Notes: a model not told the origin generated them from the letters alone. A DNA stretch of 64,000 nucleotides from Martensiomyces pterosporus (GCA_025201845.1 MU603965.1:84862-148861), one strand, 5' to 3'; shown: positions 29,947 through 40,622, numbered from the stretch's first letter. A program made the numbers and translations.

Positions 29947-31362
29947 ATGTCGTCGAGCAACTACGATATCCCTGATGCGTCTGACGCCCAGAACAAAATG
30001 CTGGCCAGCATTGCGCAGGACTTCCAGACCAGCGATGAGCACCTCGAGGCCGTCGCAAACGAGGTCTACGGCTACCTGAGCGCCGGACTGCAGAACGACG
30101 GCGCACCTAGAAGTCTCCCGAGCCACATCTCCTACATCAGGCCCGAGATCATCCGGGACATCAAGCAAGCATCCAGAGATGGGTGCGTCGCCCTCGGTCT
30201 TACCATCAATACCACTGCCCAGCGTATCAAGATCGCCAGCATCACGTTCGACAGGACCGGCGGCGACGCCATCAACAAACAGATATTCCTCCCGCAGGCA
30301 CCAATCAACACTGCCAGCGACTTCTTCGAAGCAGCCGCCACCGACGTCGCAGTCTTTATCAACTCGCACAACCTGGCCCCTGACCACGGCCAGCCGCCGC
30401 TCTTGATGGGAGTCACAATCGACTTGCCCCTGGAGGAGACTGGAAAGAACAACGGCAGGGTGGTGGGAAGCGGCAGGAAGTGCCCAAGCATCTTTGAGAA
30501 CGTCGATATTGCCCAGGGCCTGAACGCTGTCCTGATCAAGAAGCACCTGCCTGTGCGTGTCACCTCCACCACAAACTGCGTTATCAGCACCCTGGTTGTC
30601 TCGCAAAATCGGTTCCACAACACAAGCGTTGCCCTGATCCTCAACCACGGCGTCAACGCAGCCTACTACGAGGCCACGTCGAAGATTGCTAAAATCAGCG
30701 ACACGGAGCTGGGCAGCAGCAACTCCCGCATCGCCATCAACACTGAGCTTGCGCACTACGGCAAGGGCTCCCAGGTGCTCAAGCGCACGCAGTGGGATAA
30801 CCGCATCGACCGCGAGTCCGAAAACACGGGCGACCATATCTTTGAGAAGCTGGTGGCGGACAAGTATCTGGGCGAAATCGTGCGCAACCTAATCACCGAC
30901 TTCATGGACGCCCAGCTGCTGTTCCCCAGGAATGCCGATGCGACTACATTCAGCCAGGGATACTCGTTCTACACCTCGTACATGATCATCATGGAGGACT
31001 GCTCGCCCGATCTCTGCGAGGTTGGCAATCTGCTGGCTGCTGGATTCAACATCCAGTCGTCGGTCGTCGATCGCCGTATCGTCCGCGCGTTGTGCAAAAT
31101 CGTTGCTATGCGGGCTGCGCGCCTTGTTGGTGCTGCCTGTGCTGCAATCGTCAAAAAGAGCTCGGAGGCTCTGCCGAACCCCGAGCCTGTCGTTGCTTCG
31201 ATCAGCGGCCAGCTCACGGATATGAACCAGCCGTATGTCCAGTGCGCTATCAGCACAGCAGAGTCGCTGATTGCCGGATACGGGCTCGAAAAGGCAACAT
31301 TCTACATCCTCGGCGAGGACGGGTATACTGTTGGCGCAGCACTGACATCGCTGAGCAGATAG
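29947..31362 (+). CDS. Hexokinase-family pseudoenzyme 2
   Basis: 471 residues, about the normal hexokinase length (480-500), single exon. The whole fold can be traced. The phosphate-1 loop, normally LDLGGTNFR, reads VALGLTINTT (81-90). MGVTIDLP (154-161) matches the GFTFSFP strand. The active-site loop, normally NDTVxT, reads TTNCVIST (208-215), losing the catalytic Asp. NHGVNAAYYE (233-242) replaces GTGxNAxYxE, INTELAHYG (264-272) replaces NxEWGxFG, while FEKLVADKYLGEIVR (299-313) is well kept. All three catalytic elements are broken while scaffold motifs are conserved, which argues for a non-catalytic hexokinase-like protein. Fungal precedents with regulatory roles in carbon or protease control exist (for example Aspergillus XprF/HxkC). 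Tandem to copy 1 but clearly diverged from it. Confidence 0.87.
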   Translation: MSSSNYDIPDASDAQNKMLASIAQDFQTSDEHLEAVANEVYGYLSAGLQNDGAPRSLPSHISYIRPEIIRDIKQASRDGCVALGLTINTTAQRIKIASITFDRTGGDAINKQIFLPQAPINTASDFFEAAATDVAVFINSHNLAPDHGQPPLLMGVTIDLPLEETGKNNGRVVGSGRKCPSIFENVDIAQGLNAVLIKKHLPVRVTSTTNCVISTLVVSQNRFHNTSVALILNHGVNAAYYEATSKIAKISDTELGSSNSRIAINTELAHYGKGSQVLKRTQWDNRIDRESENTGDHIFEKLVADKYLGEIVRNLITDFMDAQLLFPRNADATTFSQGYSFYTSYMIIMEDCSPDLCEVGNLLAAGFNIQSSVVDRRIVRALCKIVAMRAARLVGAACAAIVKKSSEALPNPEPVVASISGQLTDMNQPYVQCAISTAESLIAGYGLEKATFYILGEDGYTVGAALTSLSR

Positions 31363-31459
31363 CTAACTGTCTCTGCGCGTTTTCAGATATTCTAGGTGCT
31401 GTTCCTTAATTATTTGTTTTCACTTTTGTCGAATGCCGACTCTAGCTTGAAGCCCGCCT

Positions 31460-33790
31460 TCAAATGCCCCAGATCTTGATAATGCCATCTGCATCGCCGC
31501 TTAGCAGCGAGTTTGCGCCCTGTCGCCGCACCCTTGTGACCGCCGCATTTCCAGAGCTAATGGCCCTAGTCTGCGATCTGCTGTGGTGCGTGTCCATCAG
31601 GCCAAAGTCCGATGCAAAGCCATCATGCTGCATTGAGTTGCTCTGGTAATGGTGCAGCTTGCTATCTCTCGCAGCGATCCAGCACTCGGCAGAATACGAC
31701 CCATGCGAGCTATTGCCCAGCACAAGCTGGACATCCGTCACGGGGCTGCCGAACGTCAGCGTCTGCAGGACGCGTCCCGAGCGAAGGTCCCAGAGGAGTG
31801 ACGTGCCATCGAGTGACCCCGTGAGGACGGACTGGTCATCGAACTGCAATGACGTGATGGGCTGCGTGTGGCCAAAAAACTGGCGATGCGCCTGCGCAGT
31901 GCGCAAGTCCCACAGCCGAAGGGCTCCATCCGCCGTCCCTGTGGCCAGCGCAAACTCATAAAACTGCAGGGCGCCGATAAAGCCTGCGTCGCCGTCATCC
32001 GTGCCACGCTTTGATCCGCCAGCAGCCATAGGCGCAAATGGCACAGGCTGTCTGGGCGTCATTGTCGACCGACCCAGCGTTCGAGGCGACGCCCATGGCA
32101 GCAAAGCAGGCGAACCAGCGCCGCGGTTTGCTAGCCGCACTGACTGCGACTCCTTTGCGGCCCAAGTGACGTTGATCGCTTGCCGCAGCGACCCGGTAGA
32201 CAGGTCCCACTCCCTTACGGTCTTGTCCGCACTGCCCGAAATTAGCGTACCCTCGGATGCCTGGAAGCAAGTGACGGCATCAGTGTGCCCGATAAACGTG
32301 TTCTCGCAGCACAGCTCCAACGGGGGAACGTGTCTGCATATCGTAGGCGAAACGAGAGGCGTGGTCGACTGCAAGGTCATAATGGTCCGTGGCTGCCTCG
32401 GGTGGGGATGTGCTCCACCGGCACCAGGCTTTACAAGATCGCCTGAGGACCCAGCGGAACGTCTAGGGAACATCATGTTGTCTTCGTCATCGTTGCTGGC
32501 GGCAGCAGCAGCATCTGCGTCGAGATCCAGGTCGCCATCACTGTTCAGCATGCCGTGCTCCTGCGAGAGCGCTACATACTCTTCACGCAGAATCCTTGTC
32601 GATGGCTGGGGCTGCACGGAGTCGAACATGGACAGATCCCACATGCGAATGCGGCTGTCGTTCGAAGCAGATATCAAGAACCGGTCGTAGAACTGCACGC
32701 CGCGGATAACGTCGCCATGCCCGCTTATCGTGTATTTGCACTCGCCTGTGTCGCTGTCCCAAACGCGCACTTGCGTGTCTAGCGACCCTGATGCAACAAG
32801 ACCCTGGATCGGGTCATAGTCGATAGAGGTGATCGCAGCGTAGTGGCCCTTAAACAGCTGCCTAAGTCTCCTTAAGCGGGGCACGTCATCCTGTTCATAC
32901 ACAGCCCCGTCGCCTCCCTGGTCTACATCACTGCCATCGTCGCTGACATCCTCGACAGTGGTTTTTGCGCGCTGTTTAGAGTCGCTAGGAGATAAGAGCC
33001 CATCGCTGCTTTTGCGAGCCAAACAGCCACGACCCTCGACTTCGTCAACAGCCACATCGCTTTCCTCTATCTCACGCTGCTTGCGCTCCTGATCGACTGC
33101 GGCAATCCGCCCATCGATTTCTTTGCGATCCGAGATAGCCTCCATGATCCTGTCATCTATTTCACGCAGCCTTTGCACAAGCTGCTTTCTCGCTTTCTCC
33201 AGCCGCCTGAGATAGTCGCTGTACTCGCCACGGCGCTCCACCAGAACCTCATGCACCATATCGTCGGGCGTGCTCTCCAGCATTGCGTAAAAGTCGTCGG
33301 CTGCCAGCTCCAGCGGTGCAGTCCCTTCGTCCACGTACGACACAATCGATGACCTGCGGTCATCGCCGTCTTGCCTCAAGTGTGTGTGAAGAGACCTACG
33401 CTGCCGCTGGCCAGTGCCTCCAGTCTGCGAGTCAGTGCTGTCTCTCCTGCTCTCCTTCCTGTGCTCGCCCTCCAAGAACGCATTAAACCCGGAGAGGAGC
33501 GATGGCGTGGCAGAATCCAAAGGCGGTGCTTCTGCCAGCATGGCTTCAGGCGATATAATTTGCGGCCGGCGGCTACTGCCAGCCCTGTGGTTGCTAGAGC
33601 TGTGCTCTATGCGCCTGGTTTTGCTGTCACGGCCTTCTAGCTGCCCGCGAAGGAGGCGGTTTATCAGTGACTGCGACCCATTCCGGAACAGTAGCTTGTT
33701 AATAAGGCGTGCTAGTAATCCCTGCGAGCTGTGGTTGCCATAGTACGCCGGGTCGAGGTCGCCCTCTGTTTCCATGCGTCGTAGGCTCAT
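31460..33790 (-). CDS. MDV1: Mitochondrial fission adaptor Mdv1/Caf4-like WD40 protein
   Basis: 776 residues, single exon. The N-terminal 185 residues are mostly disordered, with a short hydrophobic/basic stretch (LLARLINKLLF, 25-35). A strong coiled coil spans about 188-242 (YSDYLRRLEKARKQLVQRLRE). Acidic linkers lead into a C-terminal WD40 propeller from about residue 310 (LFKGHYAAITSIDYD; SGSLDTQVRVWDSDTGECK) to the end (GDADGIIKIWGI), with insertions between blades. This order is that of Mdv1/Caf4, which dimerise by the coiled coil and bridge Fis1 to the dynamin Dnm1 on the mitochondrial outer membrane. It converges with the hexokinase-like gene only 97 bases away and is divergent from DPH6. 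Confidence 0.85.
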   Translation of the reverse strand: MSLRRMETEGDLDPAYYGNHSSQGLLARLINKLLFRNGSQSLINRLLRGQLEGRDSKTRRIEHSSSNHRAGSSRRPQIISPEAMLAEAPPLDSATPSLLSGFNAFLEGEHRKESRRDSTDSQTGGTGQRQRRSLHTHLRQDGDDRRSSIVSYVDEGTAPLELAADDFYAMLESTPDDMVHEVLVERRGEYSDYLRRLEKARKQLVQRLREIDDRIMEAISDRKEIDGRIAAVDQERKQREIEESDVAVDEVEGRGCLARKSSDGLLSPSDSKQRAKTTVEDVSDDGSDVDQGGDGAVYEQDDVPRLRRLRQLFKGHYAAITSIDYDPIQGLVASGSLDTQVRVWDSDTGECKYTISGHGDVIRGVQFYDRFLISASNDSRIRMWDLSMFDSVQPQPSTRILREEYVALSQEHGMLNSDGDLDLDADAAAAASNDDEDNMMFPRRSAGSSGDLVKPGAGGAHPHPRQPRTIMTLQSTTPLVSPTICRHVPPLELCCENTFIGHTDAVTCFQASEGTLISGSADKTVREWDLSTGSLRQAINVTWAAKESQSVRLANRGAGSPALLPWASPRTLGRSTMTPRQPVPFAPMAAGGSKRGTDDGDAGFIGALQFYEFALATGTADGALRLWDLRTAQAHRQFFGHTQPITSLQFDDQSVLTGSLDGTSLLWDLRSGRVLQTLTFGSPVTDVQLVLGNSSHGSYSAECWIAARDSKLHHYQSNSMQHDGFASDFGLMDTHHSRSQTRAISSGNAAVTRVRRQGANSLLSGDADGIIKIWGI

Positions 33791-34109
33791 GCTTCCACCC
33801 CTTGGCTATTCGTTTTTTTGTTGTGAATCAAGAATCAGCGGCAGGAAAATGCGGTAATTCTATTTGAGCATAAAGACGGCGGATTCCATTCTAGGAGAGA
33901 AAGCAGAGATAGCAGGAAGGAGGGGGTGAGCAGCCTGGCGATTTTATTCACCGCCCCTTGCGCGACCCGTGAACGCCGACTGACCCATACGGCTCCTGGC
34001 TGGGGAATCTTCGCTCGGTGCTGTCTGTGGAGCTAGCTTTCGGGTTGTTAACCGCACAATAGCCGCATCGCTTGTGCTCATACCCACATTGTTATCAAGA
34101 TCTCTCCAG
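33791..34109. other. Divergent promoter region MDV1 / DPH6
   Basis: A stretch of 319 bases between two start codons. No further element was recognised. In-frame non-ATG codons upstream of 34110 were not used. Confidence 0.6.
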
Positions 34110-34913
34110 ATGGCATCAGCAAGCAGCGCACCTTCGATCCAAAAAGCTGCCGTAGCGTTCACAGGCGGCAAGGACTCGGTGCTTTCGCTGCACATGGTAT
34201 CGGACAAGTTCCGCCGCATGCTTTCACAGACAAGCGCTGCGAGCAGTCTCTTGGACAGCGACCCTCTTGACCCAGTGGTTCTCGTTTCGTTCCGCCCGCG
34301 CAGCGAAGACGGATTCAAGGCGCACAAGTTTGAGTGGATGCAAATGCAAGCAGAGTCCCTAGGCCTACCGCTCGTTGTGAAGTACATTGGCGCTGAGCCC
34401 ACGTTCGAGGACAGCTACCGGCGAGGAATCCGCGAGCTAAGAGAAGAATACGGCGTGGCCAAGCTAGTGTCTGGAGACATTGAGGATATCGGCGAAGGGT
34501 TTATGGACCGAGCAGCGACCAACACGGGTGTCGACCTGGTGCGTCCGCTGTGGAAGCGGCCCAGACTCGAGATCCTAGACTTGCTCGCGCGTATCGGCAT
34601 CACTTATACCATCACTCTGACTAGGCTTGAGAAGCTGCCTGCGCCAGTCTCAAAGCGTCTTTTGGGGCATGTCATCACCACAGCGTACCTGCTGGAGCAG
34701 TTTGCTTGGTACGACGAGAACCACGAGCCGCTTGACCTGGGAAACAGCGTGGATTTGGCTGGGGAGTATGGCGAAATGCACTCGATGGTCCTGGACTGTC
34801 CCTTGTTCAAGTGCAGGATCGAGCATGTTGGAGGGAAGTGTGCTGTGCATGAGACCAAATACGGGTCGTATATGTACCTCGAGCCCAGTGAGATTGCTAG
34901 AGTGCAGAAATAA
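34110..34913 (+). CDS. DPH6: Diphthine-ammonia ligase Dph6 (ATP-PPase)
   Basis: 267 residues, the length of the single-domain animal enzyme rather than the long yeast form. The PP-loop FTGGKDS is at residues 17-23 and activates diphthine with ATP. VLVSFRP, KAHKFEWMQMQAESLGLP and LVSGDIEDIGEGFMDRA are typical of the family. EHVGGKCAVHETKYGSY near the C-terminus closes the alpha-hydrolase/DUF71 fold. Dph6 performs the last amidation step of diphthamide synthesis on elongation factor 2 in the cytosol. The ATG at 34110 places the PP-loop where expected; no intron is needed. The C-terminal ligand-binding (RidA-like) domains of yeast Dph6 are absent. Confidence 0.92.
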   Translation: MASASSAPSIQKAAVAFTGGKDSVLSLHMVSDKFRRMLSQTSAASSLLDSDPLDPVVLVSFRPRSEDGFKAHKFEWMQMQAESLGLPLVVKYIGAEPTFEDSYRRGIRELREEYGVAKLVSGDIEDIGEGFMDRAATNTGVDLVRPLWKRPRLEILDLLARIGITYTITLTRLEKLPAPVSKRLLGHVITTAYLLEQFAWYDENHEPLDLGNSVDLAGEYGEMHSMVLDCPLFKCRIEHVGGKCAVHETKYGSYMYLEPSEIARVQK

Positions 34914-35790
34914 AAGCAAAAGCTAGTACCAGGCAGCTCGGTAGCTAGCATCTGCTGATTGCTATTCTAATTCCAGCGTAGCTGCACCGGCATGTCGCAA
35001 TCCGCCTTCCTCGTTCTCATATCCTGCGAACCACATGTATACATGCTCCTTTATATACATGGGCATTCGGAACCATTCTCGGAGGATAGTGGGTGGGCAA
35101 AAGCGGGGCGACGAGTAGGAGCGCTGGGTGATATGCGTTCTCATTAAATAGTGGTGACGCCACGTTTAGCCTTCAACTGTAGTTCAATGCATGGGTGTCA
35201 GAGGGGATATGTGTAGTGTATAGCCATTTTATTAGTATTGCCAAGTTGCTCGTATAAATGCGTGTTGTAAATGCAGTAGAAATGGGAAAAAGGACACATA
35301 AAAGTGGAATTATACGCCTTTACATGTCCCCCGTATCCACAACACTATTTGCACATTCAGCAGAGAAAAGAGGCCTTGCCTTGTTGCCCGTATCCCCTGT
35401 AGAGAGGCCGCCGACGTGACTTTCTTGAATATTGCCATGCCGTGTCGAGCACACGCTCTCATCTCTTGGCTTCTTTTCGTACTGCTATCGCTTTGCTAAT
35501 ATTCCCTCCTATCCATTCATATACTATTCGCATTCAACAGCGGAATGCCCTGTAGATGAGAAATACTGCAGCTACCAAGTGTCTCTACAGTATCCCCGAA
35601 ACGCTACAAAACACGCACCTCTCACTACATAGCGCGCGCGTGTAATATACTGCCTGTCGTCATTGCAGTCGCGCTCAAATAGCAATATAACAACAGGGCA
35701 CGCATATTACGACGCTGCAACATTGAAACGGGCGCTCCCAGTAGCAGCTAATCCACAGCACTTGAACAGAGCAAGGCACAAGCAAGAGAT
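34914..35790. other. Intergenic region between DPH6 and the Git3-like receptor
   Basis: A stretch of 877 bases. A 60-codon minus-strand frame with an ATG (35144-34962) is open but has no recognisable domain, so it is not called. A/T-rich, TATA-like strings occur near 35050, 35220 and 35250. No other feature is seen. Confidence 0.5.
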
Positions 35791-37623
35791 ATGGTGGACG
35801 CTTCAAGCAACAGCATAACCAACATCTCTCTGTTCATAATCCAGATAGTCTCTGCGGTGTCCGGTTTCATCATCGCCGCCAGCGTGACCTTTCTGCGCAA
35901 ATGGCACCCACCCATGGCCTACACAACGGCGTTCCACATAAGCTTCTGGATAGGCGTGCAGGCGATAATAACACACTCCGGCTCTGCGATCTCTGTTCGG
36001 CTACCGGACTCCAGCATTGACATGCAAAGAAACGAGCCTCTTGTCAGGTTCCTCGTATGGACGCAATTTGCAATGCCCCTGTGGTTCGTCTTTCTCAATG
36101 CAACAATCGCCACCGACCTGATGCTCTCGCAGCTGTTCCGGCTGAGTGTGGCGAAGCTGCAGGTCATACACAAGTGGTATGTCCCGCTGGCCACGTCAAT
36201 GGCCTTTACACTCGCGTTCCCGTTGCTGATATACCACTCGGAGTACCGGCCTAAGGCAAACGTGTTTTCGGTCCAGTTCCCTAGCGCGCTCTCGGTGACA
36301 CTATATTATATCCTGGCGTTTGACCTTTGGATCGCCACGGGCATTGTGTATTGCTTTGTCGTTGTCAGCCTGGTTGTCTGTGTCATCGTCATCAAGCTGC
36401 GAAAGAAGCGTGCTGCATGGTCGCAGCAGCAGCAGCAGACCCAGACGCAGATGGAGAGCGGGTGGGTGTCTCCATTGCCAGTAGACAGCAGTGGGGGCGA
36501 GCAACGACAGCAGTATGCTGCCTCTGAGCCTGATGGCCAACAAAGAGAGCCAGGGTCGAATAGCGCTATCCAGAGTGCAGGCGGACAGGAGGCGAGCGGT
36601 ACCACCAAAAATGTGCAAATTGACCCGAGGCATGTCTGCACCTTTTCAAACTACCACTCGCCTGAACAGCAGCCGCTGCAGCCGGCATACCTCAAAAAAG
36701 ATGACCAGGAGGCAGTAAACAACTCGGTGTTGCGGGGCGACACGCTGATATCAGATGGTCTACACCCAGGAGAGGGCTGCACTCTGGGCACTTCGGACAA
36801 CGCTTTGCCGTGCACACCGGCTACTGCTGTAGTGGCTATTCGAAGAAACAGCATATCGTTTGCGGTTGAGGAAAGGGACATGGAACCTGCTTTCCTATAT
36901 GGGCGGCCGGCTGTGCGCAACACGCTGCAGCTGCCACTCACAGCTGATAAGCCCGTGTCGTCTCAGCGGATTTCACTGCGCCTACGAACAGCACAGACAG
37001 CACCAGGTTCGGCAGTGCACTTGGCGATACCAGTGACCAGCCACTGCCAGGGCCAGCAAAGACAAGGAGAGTATGCCAGCGGAGCGACCATCATCGGTGG
37101 CAACGGCGCCATACCGGTGATACAAGTCCAAGGTGCCACCTCACCATGCGAAAGTCAGTCAAGCGACCTAGTGGTCATTCCAGTATCTGCTAACAATAAT
37201 GGCAGCGGCGCCAGCAACGTCCAGGCTGTAGACGAGGGCAGCAGCAGGGGCAGCGGCAGAAACAGGCGGCCAGTGCTCACGCTGGAAAACATACCCACCC
37301 CAGCGACGCTGCAGAACCACCGCTCCACATACTCAGGGCACTCTTCAGGAAGCAGCAGCCCATTCCGAATTCCAACACTGGCGCTTGTTCGGCTGCTGCT
37401 CTATCCGCTTATTCCGATCCTCTCGTTCACGCTGATGTGCGTTGTTCGGTGGGTATGGTTCAGGTCCACGATGCCGTCCAGGTGGGAGGTCCTCAGCGTA
37501 GCCTCAGGGATGCTGAGAGCGATGGAGGGGTTCCTGTGCCTGATTGTGTTTCTTCTCAACCCGGCACTCAATCGCTCTTTCCGCGAGATACGCAAGCGAA
37601 GCACTCCAGTCTTCAGTCAGTAG
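35791..37623 (+). CDS. 7TM G-protein-coupled receptor, Git3/cAMP-receptor-like
   Basis: 610 residues, single exon. Five hydrophobic helices lie in the first 210 residues (for example LFIIQIVSAVSGFIIAASV and WIATGIVYCFVVVSLVVCV). A polar loop of more than 300 residues with poly-Gln, Ser and Gly stretches follows, and the last two helices are near the C-terminus (LLLYPLIPILSFTLMCVVRW and MEGFLCLIVFLLNPALNR). The NPALN sequence closing the last helix and the very long third cytoplasmic loop are the pattern of fungal Git3/Gpr1-type nutrient receptors, which signal through G-alpha to adenylate cyclase. The ligand cannot be inferred. It is convergent with APC4, whose stop is only 186 bases away. 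Confidence 0.78.
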   Translation: MVDASSNSITNISLFIIQIVSAVSGFIIAASVTFLRKWHPPMAYTTAFHISFWIGVQAIITHSGSAISVRLPDSSIDMQRNEPLVRFLVWTQFAMPLWFVFLNATIATDLMLSQLFRLSVAKLQVIHKWYVPLATSMAFTLAFPLLIYHSEYRPKANVFSVQFPSALSVTLYYILAFDLWIATGIVYCFVVVSLVVCVIVIKLRKKRAAWSQQQQQTQTQMESGWVSPLPVDSSGGEQRQQYAASEPDGQQREPGSNSAIQSAGGQEASGTTKNVQIDPRHVCTFSNYHSPEQQPLQPAYLKKDDQEAVNNSVLRGDTLISDGLHPGEGCTLGTSDNALPCTPATAVVAIRRNSISFAVEERDMEPAFLYGRPAVRNTLQLPLTADKPVSSQRISLRLRTAQTAPGSAVHLAIPVTSHCQGQQRQGEYASGATIIGGNGAIPVIQVQGATSPCESQSSDLVVIPVSANNNGSGASNVQAVDEGSSRGSGRNRRPVLTLENIPTPATLQNHRSTYSGHSSGSSSPFRIPTLALVRLLLYPLIPILSFTLMCVVRWVWFRSTMPSRWEVLSVASGMLRAMEGFLCLIVFLLNPALNRSFREIRKRSTPVFSQ

Positions 37624-37809
37624 GCAGGGCTCCAAAGCACCGCAGCTTGTCTGCTGGCCACTGGCGCTTGATGCTTTACTCGATTCACTCGCATATAAAT
37701 ATCTAGACATACTTTTGTATATTCCGACATGCTCGCCCACTCAGTATAAAGCCTCCACAAAGAAATGTGCACGTGGTTCTTGTTGGACCCTACTTAAATG
37801 TGCTCCACG

Positions 37810-40622
37810 CTACAACTCGTCTTCATCCTCGTCTTCATCGCTCTCTTCCTCCTCGTTATCCATATCGTATGGCCACCAGTACCTCCCGCGTCTCTCAACA
37901 ACAGCAGCGCATCTTCTGCCCTTGTTCCCATTGCTTGTCAGCACAGTAGGGAATTTAGATGAGGCTTCATTGAGAATCAGCAGCTTTGAAAGTGCCAATG
38001 GCCTCCTCCGCTCAGCCTACATAGGACACTTGAAGTGAGCAAAAAGCGGCATCCATGCACGTTAATGCCAGCTTTGAATACGCCCGGCACGTGTGTCACA
38101 AGACCTGCATTAGCACATCGTCCCTTTTGCCGCCTGACACCAGGTGCCGCATCAAAACGGCAACAATGCAGCGGCGTATACGTTACCTGTGTAGCCTGCC
38201 CGTTGCCAGCTGCAGGGAAGTAGTGAACCACTGTTTCGTCGCGATACTCCAATGCCCCCAGATATGGCGAGTCACAGCCATCTATCGTGAACACGATCCC
38301 CAAGACATCGTCGTCAAAGAACGAAATATCAGTGAGGTGAATAGGCACCGTTGTCGGGCTTGGCGTGGCTTCGTCTCTTATTTCCACTACCAGTGCTATT
38401 GACGCAATTGTCGGATTAACAGCGGCATCTTGAGGTATCGATATTATCTCCAGCACATCGCTGCTGTCCGAGCTCGCTGCGATGTACATGCTTGCTGCGC
38501 TATTGCTCGATCCAACCTGGCGCATGTCTGATAGGTGGCCGATGGGATCGTTTGCCTTCATGCTGATCTGAGCACGTGTGCCACCGTGACTGAGATCCCA
38601 CTGAAGGCTGCTCCCCAAGACGCTGGATGGCCACTTTAACGAGCTAGCAACGAGTGACTTGATCACTGCCAGGGCTTCTTGACATGTCGGTGGCACCAGT
38701 GCACCGCTCTCGTCTGCAAGACCCGCTTTGGCTACCGCAGCATCCATTATCTCTTTGGAATGGAACACAAACCCAAACGGCGCACTTGGCTCCTGTGAGC
38801 TATGTGTTTGGCGTCCTGAGCTGCCAACCCATTTTGGTCCAGCAGTTGTTGGTGAGGCTAGCCGCGAGTAGTCCAGAGAGTCCAAGTGCGCCTCGTGCAC
38901 GAGGACATCGAAATATGCGTCTGTCAGAGATGCGAAATGCGTCTCAGAGTCCTCGGCAGTGTATACAATGTCGGATATTCTCGGCTGCTGTGCCTGCTCG
39001 CTGGTTTGCCGGTGGAATGCCTTGCGGATGAACCTGAGCAGCAGTTTATAGTCGGTGTGTGGCCGCACGGGGCGCGATCCATCGTCTGCCTCGTCGTTGT
39101 GATCGTCATTTCCAATTCTGCGCGATCCTTCGTTCTGCCAATTGAGGTCCTGGATGGCAAAGAGAGCCCAATCGACAAACTCCTGGTTCTCCCTCTGTTC
39201 CTCGCGGACACAGACCATGTACTCCTCCAAACGCGCATAAAGCCAGCCCAATATCACGACTGCTTTGAGCAGCTGGCTCTTGGAGTCTTCCTCTGTACTA
39301 TCTGTCTGCTCCTTGCTGCCAAGGTGGCTGGCCTCAGCCAATACGACCTGAAGCAGCTTGGTGATGGCAAGAATAGCCCTTTCGATTGCAGGGAGCGCGT
39401 GCTGGTACACCAGCCTATTGATGACAACGGCACCCAGTCGGCCGGCACTTTCCCAGTTACTCAGCTTGCTTGCCTTGAGTTTCGCCAGAAGGAACTGAGA
39501 TGTCGGCTCGCTGGCACGGCCAGTGACTGCTAGCCTAGTCATTTCTGCCTCGGGGCTGGTTACTTCATCTACGCCGTGGTCCTGAAGAACGCGCTCAAGC
39601 GTGTGCATCAGCAAGGATCGTGAGGCGCCCCCGCTTCTAGCCTCGCTTTCCTTAATCAGACAGTCAATGGTGTTCTCCAGGTACAGACAAAGCCCCGATA
39701 TATGTGCCGATGACGACGCCAGAGAATGTAGAAGCGGCGAGGGCGATGCGAGGATGGGTGTGTTTAGTGTAGCAGTTAGCAGGTGAGAGACATGGCTGGC
39801 ACTTGAAGGCACACTCGATAGCAGCACATGGAGCTTTGAGGAATCGCTGTTTATGCGCGCGTCGATGGCCATATAGTTGGTGGGGTCTGCTGTGGGTGGC
39901 TGCCAGTTCCGAGGCGGACGCACAACTGGTAGCGCAAATATCCCATTGACACACACCCAGACAGCACCTGCTGATGTGACTGCGACCATTGAGGTCGGCG
40001 TTTCCACGGAAGAGTTGACATAGCTCGGCACCGATTTGCCTTTGTCTAAGGGGCTCAGCATGGGAAGACTGAACTCGAATGGCAGCGATTCAGGGGCACT
40101 AATGTTGCTCTCACCGTGCGCACTGCCGCTGGATTCATCGTTGCTGCTCTTGCACCAAATCCACTCCAGAGCCGCAACACGCTCACCCTCACTGAGTTCG
40201 ATTTTAGACTCATGGACGATATCGCCATGAGTTGGCTCGCGCTGCACAATGCTTCCATCAGCGTGGAGAGCCGCGATGTATGCACCCAGGGGATGCCATG
40301 CAATCGCGCGAATGGCCTGCGAATCACCGCTTGCCTTTTCAGCGTCATGGGCCGCGCCAGACCGTGGCAGGTGGTCGCTAGGTGTGCGCCTCCAGATAGT
40401 CTGGCCACCGCTTAGTCTCACGAGCCGCAGAGCACGTCCCTCTGGGACTGCTAGTACGTCGATTGCTGGGCACCAGCGCGGAGCGACAAATTCATTTGTG
40501 CCTTGCTTCTGCTGCCTGGACGCTGCGCCAGGCCGTAGCTGCAGCGTCTTTTTTCCCGAAAGTGACTGGAACCCATTGACTCTGTATGCATCGCCTGACG
40601 GCGACATGATTTCTACTGGCAT
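37810..40622 (-). CDS. APC4: Anaphase-promoting complex subunit 4, two exons
   Basis: Exon 1 is 40622-38187 and exon 2 is 38016-37810, joined in phase 0 with donor GTAACG and acceptor TAG, about 880 residues. The N-terminal half is the WD40-like Apc4 domain (PRWCPAIDVLAVPEGRALR, then IAWHPLGAYIAALHADGSI). The central helical Apc4 long domain contains LAKLKASKLSNWESAGRLGA and VYQHALPAIERAILAITKLL. The spliced last exon supplies the conserved end of Apc4 (FPTVLTSNGNKGRRCAAVV, then YDMDNEEEE) and a run of Asp/Glu; reading through the intron would replace it with an unrelated Cys-rich tail. Apc4 is a scaffold of the nuclear APC/C ubiquitin ligase that drives mitotic exit. Confidence 0.87.

Noticed and set aside
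34962..35144. 60-codon minus-strand frame with ATG between DPH6 and the receptor
   Set aside because: Plausible composition, but no domain, homolog or transcript evidence that I can name; left uncalled.
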